DNA of 7,399 bases from Candidatus Agrococcus pullicola (GTDB lineage Bacteria > Actinomycetota > Actinomycetes > Actinomycetales > Microbacteriaceae). Of this stretch, positions 1 through 6,708 are shown in pieces. The notes under the pieces are model-generated. The model worked only from the letters and a program-made list of their open reading frames with translations. It had not been told where the DNA came from and did not search any database. Positions within the stretch are counted from its first letter, which is position 1; each line of letters begins with the position of its first letter. The DNA is taken from contig DXDC01000402.1 in the NCBI GenBank assembly GCA_019115685.1, forward strand, positions 1 to 7,399, in the 5' to 3' direction. A program made the position numbers and the translations under genes.

Positions 1-202
1 CAATCACGAGGTTCGCGCCGATGACGTTCAGGAGTGCCGCACGCTGCTCATCAGGGCCGCGATCGATCACCGTGACCCGCGCACCGAGTTCCGTCAGCGT
101 GTCGGCAACGGCGAATCCCGAGACTCCCGCCCCGAGGACGACGGCGTGCACCTCTCGCCACGCCTCCGTGTGCCAGGTAGTGAGTTCTTCAAGATCAACC
201 AC
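1..202 (-). CDS. murD: UDP-N-acetylmuramoyl-L-alanine--D-glutamate ligase MurD, N-terminal part (partial)
   Basis: Cytoplasmic Mur ligase that adds D-glutamate to UDP-MurNAc-L-Ala using ATP. Only the first 67 codons are present; the gene runs off the left edge. The readable protein begins VDLEELTTWHTEAW and continues into HAVVLGAGVSGFAVADTL (about residues 18-35), followed by a second beta strand ARVTVIDRG. The GxGxSG turn and the LTxWH opening match the Rossmann-like UDP-binding domain of actinobacterial MurD. The central ATPase and C-terminal domains lie outside. I chose the GTG at 202 because an in-frame TGA lies only 9 nt further upstream and this start retains the family N-terminus. It overlaps the end of mraY by 8 nt, which suggests translational coupling. 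No strong Shine-Dalgarno is visible, only the purine-rich GAGTGGGTG. Identity is fairly certain from motif and gene order, but the fragment is short. Confidence 0.88.
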   Translation of the reverse strand, partial: MVDLEELTTWHTEAWREVHAVVLGAGVSGFAVADTLTELGARVTVIDRGPDEQRAALLNVIGANLVI

Positions 203-1310
203 TCGGATGCGTCACCCACTCTAGGTAGAAGAGCCCGACAGCGGCTGCAACGCACAGGCCCGCGATAATCCAGAATCTTACGACGATCGTGACTTCCGCC
301 CAGCCCTTGAGCTCGAAGTGATGGTGGATCGGGCTCATCAGGAAGATGCGCTTGCCCTTCGTCAGCTTGAAGTAGACCCGCTGCACGATGACGCTGCCGG
401 TAACGATGAGGGGCAGACCCGCGACGAGAATGAGCAGCAGCTCGGTGTGGGTCAGGATCGCCATGCCCGCCAGTGCGCCGCCTAATCCGAGCGATCCCAC
501 GTCGCCCATGAAGATGCGAGCGGGGGTCGTGTTGTACCAGAGGAAGCCGATGAGCGCCCCGACTATGCACGATGCGACGATCGCGATGTCGAGGGGTGCA
601 CTGACGTCGTAGCAGCGGTACATGTCTTCGTTGACCGCTCCGCCGCCCCCGTACTGCAAGCACGACTGGTTGAACTGCCAGAACCCGATGAAGACGTAGG
701 CGGAGAACGCGATGATGCTCGCGCCCGTCGCAAGCCCGTCGAGTCCGTCTGTGACATTCACCGCGTTCGAAGTTGCCACGATCATGAACAGCACCCACAG
801 CACGAACAGAATCGTGCCGGCGATGATGCCGAACTGCGCGAGATCGAGCCACGGGATATCGCGCACCCCCGAGATCGCAAGGGAGACGGGAGTTCTGCCT
901 TCCGAGTCCCGCAGGAAGAGTGCGAGCACGGCGAACACTGTTCCAACGATGACCTGTCCGGCGATCTTCGCCCATCCGGTCAGGCCGAGGGATCGCTGAT
1001 TCGATATTTTCGTGAAGTCGTCGAGGAAGCCGATGAACGCGATGCCGACCATCAGTCCGAGTATCAGCAGCGCCGAGAGTGATGGCGGGTTCCAGGCGAC
1101 CAGCTTGCCGATCGTGTATCCCAGGACTGTCGCGAGCGTGAAGACGATACCGCCCATCGTCGGCGTGCCGCGCTTGGTGTGATGGCTGTCCGGGCCGTCC
1201 TCGCGCACGAACTGTCCCCAACCGATGCGGCGGAAGAGTCGAATCGCGAGCGGCGTCGCGACGATCGAGATAAGAAAGGCCAGGAACGCCGAAAAAATCA
1301 GCACGTACAT
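195..1310 (-). CDS. mraY: Phospho-N-acetylmuramoyl-pentapeptide-transferase MraY
   Basis: Integral membrane enzyme that transfers phospho-MurNAc-pentapeptide from UDP to undecaprenyl phosphate, giving lipid I. The 371-residue product has the family's usual length and about ten hydrophobic segments. Hallmarks in order: VREDGPDSHHTKRGTPTMGG (35-54), FLDDF with the paired Asp residues (95-99), NAVNVTDGLDGLATG (182-196), FMGDVGSLGLGG (267-278) and the MSPIHHHFELKGW box (325-337). Between NVTDGLDG and FMGD, an extracytoplasmic loop (about 212-238) is Gly-rich and carries C217 and C233, as in actinobacterial relatives. The ATG at 1310 lies 6 nt after the murF stop and has an AAGGAG Shine-Dalgarno 9 nt upstream. 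Its 3' end overlaps murD by 8 nt. All family motifs are intact, so it should be active. A different PNPT-family sugar transferase is unlikely given the HHH box and the gene order. Confidence 0.98.
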   Translation of the reverse strand: MYVLIFSAFLAFLISIVATPLAIRLFRRIGWGQFVREDGPDSHHTKRGTPTMGGIVFTLATVLGYTIGKLVAWNPPSLSALLILGLMVGIAFIGFLDDFTKISNQRSLGLTGWAKIAGQVIVGTVFAVLALFLRDSEGRTPVSLAISGVRDIPWLDLAQFGIIAGTILFVLWVLFMIVATSNAVNVTDGLDGLATGASIIAFSAYVFIGFWQFNQSCLQYGGGGAVNEDMYRCYDVSAPLDIAIVASCIVGALIGFLWYNTTPARIFMGDVGSLGLGGALAGMAILTHTELLLILVAGLPLIVTGSVIVQRVYFKLTKGKRIFLMSPIHHHFELKGWAEVTIVVRFWIIAGLCVAAAVGLFYLEWVTHPSG

Positions 1311-1316
1311 CCTTTG

Positions 1317-2726
1317 CTACTCCTTATCCTGCTCGCCGACGGTGTCGCCGAGCTCTTTGAGCCCCGCTGACAGCGAGGACTTCACCAGCACCAGGTCATT
1401 TTCTCCCAGAACTGTCAGAAGTTCCTGCGCTTCGGTCGCAGATTCAACGTACACGGTGTCCTGGCCGAACGAGGACTCGGCTTCCGCAGCGATGTGCGCG
1501 GCTTTCGCGCCGGGCCCCACCGCGATGAGCTTATCGATGCCGTACCGCACGACAAGACGACCGAGCCTGTCGTGTTCTTCGACAGCAACGTCACCGAGCT
1601 CGGCCATCTCGCCGATGACGGCCCACGAGCGCCTGCCGCTGCTTCGGCCCAGGTGCGCTAGCGTCTGCAGAGCGGCCCTCGCGGAGTCGGGGCTCGAATT
1701 GTACGCGTCGTTGATGACAATAGCGCCGGATGCGGGACGCAGCAGTTCCATCCGCCAGCGTTCCGCACGAGGCATCCGTGCCAGAGCATCGACGGCCTGC
1801 CGCAGGTCGAGCCCAAGGGCACGCGTCACAGCGAGCGCTGCGAGTGCATTCATGACGTGGTGCTCGCCCAGTATCCCGAGGGTTACGGGTAGCGGGTCAG
1901 CACCATCCGAGAACAGTGTGAAGGTCGTGCCATCGAGCGTCGTCTCGATGTCTGCTGCCCGGAGCCCTGATTCGTTCTCCGTCCCGAACCACAGCACGGA
2001 TGCGTCAGTGAGCCCCGACATCCGGCGGACGCGCTCATCGTCGAAGTTCAGAATCGCGGTATCCGACGGGGCGAGCTCAGTCACCATCTCGCTCTTGGCG
2101 CGCTCGGTCATCTCGACTCCGCCGAACTCGCCGGCGTGCGCAAGGCCGACCTTGAGTACGACCCCGACGTCCGGTTTCGCCATGCCGATGAGCGAAGCAA
2201 TGTCTCCCACCCTGCTCGCCCCCATCTCGAGCACCAGAAACCTGGTGTCCTGCGCGAGCCTCAACATCGTCATCGGTCCGCCGACTTCGTTGTTGAACGA
2301 CTTCACGGGGCTGATGGTGGGTCCGTGCTGCTCGAGGATGACCTGCAGCATGTTCTTCGTCGTCGTTTTGCCGTTGGAACCGGTGACGGCGACGACCGTC
2401 AGGCCTCCGCTGTCACGGCCGCGGCGAACGACTTCCCTGGCCAACGCGCCCAGGGCGTCCAGTCCGCTCTCGACCACGATGTGCGGAATGCTGGGTTCGT
2501 CGTCGCGCAGGGGCCGTTCGGCAATGATCAGGGCCGCGCCGGCTTCGACCGCAGCACGAATGAATCTGTGGCCGTCCGTGACCTCTCCCGGCATCGCAAC
2601 GAATGCGCTGCCGCTTTTGACCTCGCGCGAATCGGTCTCGACGCTGCCGGAAATCAGCAGGTGCCCGTCGCCGTGCAGCTCTCCCCCCACAGCAGCGGCG
2701 ATCTCGGAAGCGGTCATGGGAATCAC
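1317..2726 (-). CDS. murF: UDP-N-acetylmuramoyl-tripeptide--D-alanyl-D-alanine ligase MurF
   Basis: Cytoplasmic Mur ligase that adds D-Ala-D-Ala to the UDP-MurNAc-tripeptide, completing the pentapeptide. From the chosen start it has 469 residues, normal for the family. Visible elements: N-terminal substrate domain with DSREVKSGSAFVA (32-44), P-loop TGSNGKTTTK (115-124), FNNEVGGPMTML (144-155), EMGASRVGDI (167-176), GLAHAGEFGG (194-203), the actinobacterial ERWRME block (322-327) and INDAYNSSPDS (338-348) in the C-terminal domain. Start choice: GTG at 2726 gives MIPMTASEIA, resembles family N-termini, and forms a GTGA overlap with the murE stop. ATG at 2717 and GTG at 2735 are alternatives, and none has a strong Shine-Dalgarno. 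The canonical KGSR near the C-terminus reads KSSL (449-452) and the usual NxG before AH reads KVG; both look like lineage variation. Its TAG stop is part of the mraY leader. Confidence 0.96.
   Translation of the reverse strand: MIPMTASEIAAAVGGELHGDGHLLISGSVETDSREVKSGSAFVAMPGEVTDGHRFIRAAVEAGAALIIAERPLRDDEPSIPHIVVESGLDALGALAREVVRRGRDSGGLTVVAVTGSNGKTTTKNMLQVILEQHGPTISPVKSFNNEVGGPMTMLRLAQDTRFLVLEMGASRVGDIASLIGMAKPDVGVVLKVGLAHAGEFGGVEMTERAKSEMVTELAPSDTAILNFDDERVRRMSGLTDASVLWFGTENESGLRAADIETTLDGTTFTLFSDGADPLPVTLGILGEHHVMNALAALAVTRALGLDLRQAVDALARMPRAERWRMELLRPASGAIVINDAYNSSPDSARAALQTLAHLGRSSGRRSWAVIGEMAELGDVAVEEHDRLGRLVVRYGIDKLIAVGPGAKAAHIAAEAESSFGQDTVYVESATEAQELLTVLGENDLVLVKSSLSAGLKELGDTVGEQDKE
1320..1325 (-). 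promoter_or_regulatory. Shine-Dalgarno for mraY overlapping the end of murF
   Basis: The minus strand reads AAGGAG, formed by the last two sense codons of murF (AAG GAG), followed by its TAG stop. It lies 9 nt before the mraY ATG at 1310 and supports that start. Confidence 0.75.
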
Positions 2727-4258
2727 TCGGTCCACCCGGCCTCGCGCAACGCTCTCCGAGCCTCTTCTCTCGCGCTGAAGGGGTCATCCATACCCCGCAC
2801 CTCGCGGTAGTCGACCTCTCCGGGGCCGCACCAGAGCACCGTGCCGTCCTCGCCGGCGACTTCGATCGCCTTCCGGATCGCGTCCTCCTCGGGGCTGACC
2901 TCGTAGAACTCCGCGCCATCGACGTCCCGGACCCCTTCGAGTACCTGTTCTCGAATACTCGCCGGGTCCTCGAAACGAGGGTTGTAGTCGGTCACGACCA
3001 CCGCGTCCGCGTGCGTAGCTGCGACCCGCCCCATGTCACGGCGCTTCGTCGCGTCTCGATCCCCATCGGCACCGAAGATCATGACGAGTCGGCCCGGCGC
3101 CACTGCCCGCAGCCCCTTCAGGCTCTGTTCGAAGGCATCGGGGCTGTGCCCGTAATCGACGAAGACTCGCGGACCGGACTCGCCGGATACCCGCTCAAGC
3201 CGACCCGGGATCGCATCGCGAATCCCGCGGTCGAGCGCCTCGGTTATCGCGTCGATGTCGAAGCCCTCTTCCACGAGCATCAGGATGGCGAGCGCCGTGT
3301 TCATGGCCATGTGCCGCCCTATGAAGGGGATCGTGACCTCGATCGTTCTGTTGTCGCGTCCTGTCAGTGTGAAGGATGTGAACTCGGCGGTCTCTTCCCA
3401 AACCTCGACGGTCCAGTCCGCCGCGTCTTCGCGGTCTGACGAGATTGTCGTGACTGGAATGCGCGTGTCCTCCACGAGCCTGCGACCCCAATCGGTATCC
3501 AGGCACACGACACCGCGCTCCGCCCTGTCCGGCGTGAAGAGATCGAGCTTGAACTTGAAGTAGTCCTCCATGGTGCCGTAGTCATCCAGGTGGTCGTGCG
3601 TGAGGTTGGTGAAGCCGACAACATCGAACCGGATACCCTCCACGCGATAACGCTCAATCGCTTGCGCACTCACCTCCAAAACAGCCGCACGAACGCCGAC
3701 TTCGCGCATTCTCGCGATCATGCCGTGGAGTTCACTGGCTTCCGGTGTCGTCAGCCTGCTCGTGACTACCTCATCGCCGATATGGCGCTCCGCGGTGGTT
3801 GAAAGCCCAGTCTCGAATCCGAGATTCTGGAGAATCGATTCGAGCAGGAACGCGGTCGTCGTCTTGCCGTTCGTGCCCGTGATGCCGAACAGGCGCATGG
3901 TGTGCCCGTCGTTCCGATACACCCAGGATGCCAGTTCACCCAGCGAGGCGCGCGGTTCGTCCAGCGTAATGACAGGTACGCGGACATCGATCATTTCTGC
4001 TCCGGCACGGTCGGTGACAATCGCGACGGCACCGGCCTCCACAGCCTGGTCTACGAAGGAAGCGCCGTGCACATTGGATCCCGCCAGCGCCGCAAATATG
4101 TCGCCGGGCTGGACGTCCCTCGAAGAGATCGTGATCCCCGTAACTTCAACCCCATCGGGGTCGCCTTCAACCGGGAGATCAAAATCATCGACCAGCGTCG
4201 ACAGTGCGCGTCCGCCCAGGTGTTCTGGCCTGGGCGATGCAGTATGGGGGCCCTCCAA
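2723..4258 (-). CDS. murE: UDP-N-acetylmuramoyl-dipeptide third-residue ligase MurE, with atypical specificity motif
   Basis: Cytoplasmic Mur ligase that adds the third stem-peptide residue (usually meso-diaminopimelate or L-lysine) to UDP-MurNAc-L-Ala-D-Glu. The 511 residues match the family. Seen in order: SSRDVQPGDIFAAL (45-58), P-loop GTNGKTTT (128-135), TTPE (170-173), FTNLTHDHLDDYGTME (216-231), the expected carbamylated lysine K237 in YFKFKLDLF, GRHMAMN (314-320), FVDYGHSPDA (366-375) and GDRDATKRRDMG (399-410). Three conserved spots differ: DNPR reads YNPR (425-428), GKGHE reads GPGEV (478-482), and SSHAL reads SAQAI (197-201). The third amino acid should therefore not be assumed to be diaminopimelate; lysine, ornithine, diaminobutyrate or homoserine are all possible. 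The start is a TTG at 4258, supported by a strong Shine-Dalgarno 7 nt upstream. The gene follows ftsI after 23 nt and overlaps murF by 4 nt at murF's preferred start. Confidence 0.96.
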   Translation of the reverse strand: MEGPHTASPRPEHLGGRALSTLVDDFDLPVEGDPDGVEVTGITISSRDVQPGDIFAALAGSNVHGASFVDQAVEAGAVAIVTDRAGAEMIDVRVPVITLDEPRASLGELASWVYRNDGHTMRLFGITGTNGKTTTAFLLESILQNLGFETGLSTTAERHIGDEVVTSRLTTPEASELHGMIARMREVGVRAAVLEVSAQAIERYRVEGIRFDVVGFTNLTHDHLDDYGTMEDYFKFKLDLFTPDRAERGVVCLDTDWGRRLVEDTRIPVTTISSDREDAADWTVEVWEETAEFTSFTLTGRDNRTIEVTIPFIGRHMAMNTALAILMLVEEGFDIDAITEALDRGIRDAIPGRLERVSGESGPRVFVDYGHSPDAFEQSLKGLRAVAPGRLVMIFGADGDRDATKRRDMGRVAATHADAVVVTDYNPRFEDPASIREQVLEGVRDVDGAEFYEVSPEEDAIRKAIEVAGEDGTVLWCGPGEVDYREVRGMDDPFSAREEARRALREAGWTE

Positions 4259-4265
4259 GTCGGGT

Positions 4266-4275
4266 TCCTTTCCTT
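4266..4275 (-). promoter_or_regulatory. Shine-Dalgarno for murE TTG start
   Basis: The minus strand reads AAGGAAAGGA, followed by 7 nt (ACCCGAC) and then TTG at 4258. It lies inside the 23-nt ftsI-murE spacer. This is one of the clearest ribosome binding sites in the window and decides for the rare TTG start, since no ATG or GTG sits at a useful distance. Confidence 0.8.
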
Positions 4276-4281
4276 GTCAGG

Positions 4282-6072
4282 TCACCACTCCACCGGCAGG
4301 TCCGATGGCTCTTCCGAGCTGGGTGGAATGCTGTAGTGGCGGATGAGTAGATTCACAATATCGTGAAAGAGCGGCGAGGCTCCCGTCGTACGCATTTCGG
4401 GATTCGGCCGATCGATCATCACGTGGATCACGTATTCCGGATTGTCGGAGGACAGTACGCCCGTGGCTGAGATGACCCATTGATCGGGGTCGTATCCGCT
4501 CCCGTCAGCGCGGGCGACCTCGGCCGTCCCGGTCTTCAACGCTACGTTGTATCCCTCGATCACCGCGGTGTCACGGCTGCCTCCGGTAGCAACGCGCTCC
4601 ATCATCTCCAACAGAGAGTCGGCGGTTTCGGGTTCGATCACCTGCACGGGCTCCGGCATTTCCGGGACGATGACTTCGCCATCGGCGGTCGTGCACGACT
4701 CTACGAGTCGAATCGCAGGACGCATCCCGTCATTCGCGAACGGCAAGTATGAACTCGCCATTTGGATGGGCGTAACGGCGATGCCCTGCCCGAAGATCTG
4801 ATTCGCGCGCGTCTGCAGATCGAGCGAATTCGGATCGTTCAGCGGAACAGCCTGTTCGCCAAGAAAATCGACGTTCGTCACCTGCCCGAAACCGAAGAGA
4901 TCCAGATAGTCGTACAACACTTGGCGATCGAGATCATCGGCCATCATGACCATGCCGACATTCGACGAGTGCACGAGAATGCCGGTCGATGTCCAGCGCA
5001 TCTCCGGGTGCCTGAACGAGTCATGGAGCGAGACATCACCGCGTCGGTACTCGAACGGCACCACGAATTGATCCGTCGGAGTCGCAAGGCCCTGATCGAT
5101 CATGGCCGCCATCGCAATGGTCTTGAACGTCGAGCCGGGCTCGTAGGCCTCCGTGAAGCTACGTGAGCCTCGATACTCGGGGTCGACACCTATCGGATGG
5201 TTCGGGTCCACGCTCGGTGTTTCGGCAACTGCGGCAACCGTGCCGTCTGCGCGGAGAACGATGGCTGTTGCTCCTCGGGCGTTGAAGTCTTCCGTATACT
5301 GCGCCAGCACCTGCTGCATCGAGTACTGGAGGCCGCTGTCCAGTGTGAGTTCGAGCGTTCCGCCGTCTTCCGGCAGTTCGTTGACGCGCACCGTTCCAGG
5401 AATCTCCGTTCCGTCCGCGGCCTGCTCGAACAGCCGACTCCCGTCCTGCGGAGCGAGGCAAGCATCCTGGATGAGCTCCATTCCCGCAAGCGGGTCGCCG
5501 TCGGAGCCTTCGAACCCGAGTATATTGCCGCCAACAGACCCGAGCGGGTAGGTGCGCTCAGGTCGCGACTGCAGGATCATGTACGGCAGGTTCCAGTCGG
5601 AACGCATAAGCCGAACCCGCTCGAACTGGTCAACCGTTAGGCCGCTGGAGAGCACCAAATAGTCAGATTCCGGATTCCGGTCGAGTTCATTCTGAATGGC
5701 GGTCGCCATGGCGTTCGGGTCTTGGCCGGTCACCTCCGCCAACCGTCGCAGGACCTGTCCGACACTGATGACGGTGCCGTCTTCCAGCTCTACATCGCGC
5801 GTGTACTGCGGCGAAATCGTTACGTCCCAGCGGGCGACGCTCGTGGCCATCGTCTCGCCATTCGCATCGACGATGTCGCCCCTCGCTCCGTACAGCGTTG
5901 TCGTTTGCGTACGCCGCTCATCAGACTGCTGATTCAGCTCTGCGGCGCGTACGACCTGAATGTCCGTGAGACGGACGACGAATACAACCAAGAGAGCGGC
6001 AATCGAAATACCTACGAAGAGGGTCCGCAAACGCACGGAGTTGCGAATGTCGAAGGCCTTTCTCTTGGCCAT
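4282..6072 (-). CDS. ftsI: Septal peptidoglycan D,D-transpeptidase FtsI (class B penicillin-binding protein, PBP3-like)
   Basis: Membrane-anchored transpeptidase that cross-links peptidoglycan at the division septum and is a target of beta-lactams. The 596-residue protein has a short basic cytoplasmic N-terminus, one membrane anchor (about 17-34), and then the dimerisation/pedestal domain with YGARGDIVDANG (61-72) and RTYPLGSVGGNILGF (173-187). The transpeptidase domain carries all three active-site motifs: SxxK as EPGSTFK (S314, K317), SxN as SSN (369-371) and KTGTA (513-517). FGQGIAVTPIQMA (427-439) is also typical. It ends shortly after the transpeptidase domain, without PASTA repeats, so it resembles the division enzyme rather than sporulation SpoVD or PASTA-bearing PBPs. 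The ATG at 6072 has a purine-rich GAGAGAGG just upstream. It lies 54 nt after the ftsL-like gene, and murE follows 23 nt after its TGA stop. The active site looks intact. Confidence 0.97.
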   Translation of the reverse strand: MAKRKAFDIRNSVRLRTLFVGISIAALLVVFVVRLTDIQVVRAAELNQQSDERRTQTTTLYGARGDIVDANGETMATSVARWDVTISPQYTRDVELEDGTVISVGQVLRRLAEVTGQDPNAMATAIQNELDRNPESDYLVLSSGLTVDQFERVRLMRSDWNLPYMILQSRPERTYPLGSVGGNILGFEGSDGDPLAGMELIQDACLAPQDGSRLFEQAADGTEIPGTVRVNELPEDGGTLELTLDSGLQYSMQQVLAQYTEDFNARGATAIVLRADGTVAAVAETPSVDPNHPIGVDPEYRGSRSFTEAYEPGSTFKTIAMAAMIDQGLATPTDQFVVPFEYRRGDVSLHDSFRHPEMRWTSTGILVHSSNVGMVMMADDLDRQVLYDYLDLFGFGQVTNVDFLGEQAVPLNDPNSLDLQTRANQIFGQGIAVTPIQMASSYLPFANDGMRPAIRLVESCTTADGEVIVPEMPEPVQVIEPETADSLLEMMERVATGGSRDTAVIEGYNVALKTGTAEVARADGSGYDPDQWVISATGVLSSDNPEYVIHVMIDRPNPEMRTTGASPLFHDIVNLLIRHYSIPPSSEEPSDLPVEW

Positions 6073-6076
6073 AGTG

Positions 6077-6084
6077 CCTCTCTC
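6077..6084 (-). promoter_or_regulatory. Probable Shine-Dalgarno for ftsI
   Basis: The minus strand reads GAGAGAGG and ends 4 nt before the ATG at 6072. The short spacing for the terminal AGG means the inner GAGAG (7-8 nt away) may be the pairing part. It lies in the 54-nt ftsL-ftsI spacer, the longest gap between genes here. That spacer shows no recognisable terminator or promoter. Confidence 0.55.
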
Positions 6085-6126
6085 GGTTCGGTGCGCGTCG
6101 AGATCGACGGTACTTCGGAACTCCCG

Positions 6127-6708
6127 CTACTCCTGGCCCGCCACGCCCTCTGGAGGCAGAAGCATGCCCGGATATCCCTCTGCCTCTCGCTGACGCTGGT
6201 CGTCCATGGACTGGTCCTGACGAATCTCGCTGAGTTCATTCTCGGACATTACGAGCTCGTTCGGCACGGCAAGGCGGGACCCATTGGAGATCACTGAACC
6301 GTTCTCGACGTGCAGAGCATCCGGTCCGGTCGTCACGCTTCCGGTCGAAAGCTCGATGAACTGTCGCTGATCACCGTTCTCCATGCCCAGTGCCTCAGCC
6401 GACATCGCAAGGTGCTGCGGAGACTCAAGCGCGATGATCTGCTCTTGCAGCCCCTGCTGAGTGCGCTCCGCCTGAGCCTGCTCGAGCTGCAGTGCGCTCA
6501 GCTCGTATGCGCCATCCGAGAGCGCGACCGACATGATGAGCTGCGCCACGACGATCGTGACGAGGCCCGTGAGCGCAACAACGCCGTGTACAAGCTTGGG
6601 TTTACGCCGAGGAGCCAACCTGGGCAGCGCCGTGAACCGTCGACGTTCGCTCGGCCGAGGCTGAGGATGCTCGAGGGGAGTTGCCGTCTTTTTGACTGCT
6701 GTGCTCAT
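6127..6708 (-). CDS. ftsL: FtsL-like bitopic cell division protein
   Basis: Predicted single-pass divisome protein of 193 residues. The cytoplasmic N-terminus is basic and proline-rich (about 1-39, with RRKPK at 34-38). One membrane segment follows (about 40-63, VVALTGLVTIVVAQLIMSVAL), then a Gln/Glu/Leu-rich coiled coil (about 68-95) rich in LEQAQAERTQQ-type heptads. After it comes EALGMENGDQRQFIELSTG, resembling the LGM...LS.G region of actinobacterial FtsL proteins. FtsL works with FtsB/DivIC and FtsQ to activate FtsW-FtsI. Assignment rests on topology and on the position between rsmH and ftsI, because FtsL sequences are poorly conserved. The extracytoplasmic tail is long: about 100 residues beyond the coiled coil, compared with a total of 121 residues in E. 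coli FtsL. The ATG at 6708 forms an ATGA overlap with rsmH and has AGGAG 6 nt upstream. Confidence 0.87.
   Translation of the reverse strand: MSTAVKKTATPLEHPQPRPSERRRFTALPRLAPRRKPKLVHGVVALTGLVTIVVAQLIMSVALSDGAYELSALQLEQAQAERTQQGLQEQIIALESPQHLAMSAEALGMENGDQRQFIELSTGSVTTGPDALHVENGSVISNGSRLAVPNELVMSENELSEIRQDQSMDDQRQREAEGYPGMLLPPEGVAGQE

Noticed and set aside
94..1221. A 375-codon minus-strand frame overlapping mraY in another phase.
   Set aside because: It is Arg/His-rich, without hydrophobic segments or known motifs, and shares its DNA with an unmistakable MraY. It is a frame shadow.
1225..2778. A 517-codon plus-strand open frame opposite murF and the start of mraY.
   Set aside because: The product is Ser/Arg/Thr-rich low-complexity sequence with no recognisable domain, and it lies wholly antisense to genes with intact family motifs. 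Long antisense frames are expected in high-GC DNA.
2136..4336. Several plus-strand frames of 100-224 codons opposite murF and murE.
   Set aside because: They are unrelated to any family I recognise, have biased composition, and lie antisense to well-conserved ligase genes.
6073..6126. The 54-nt ftsL-ftsI spacer as a possible internal promoter or attenuator, with the near-palindrome GTCGATCTCGAC.
   Set aside because: The palindrome is short, imperfect and not followed by a T-run, and no convincing -10/-35 pair is visible.
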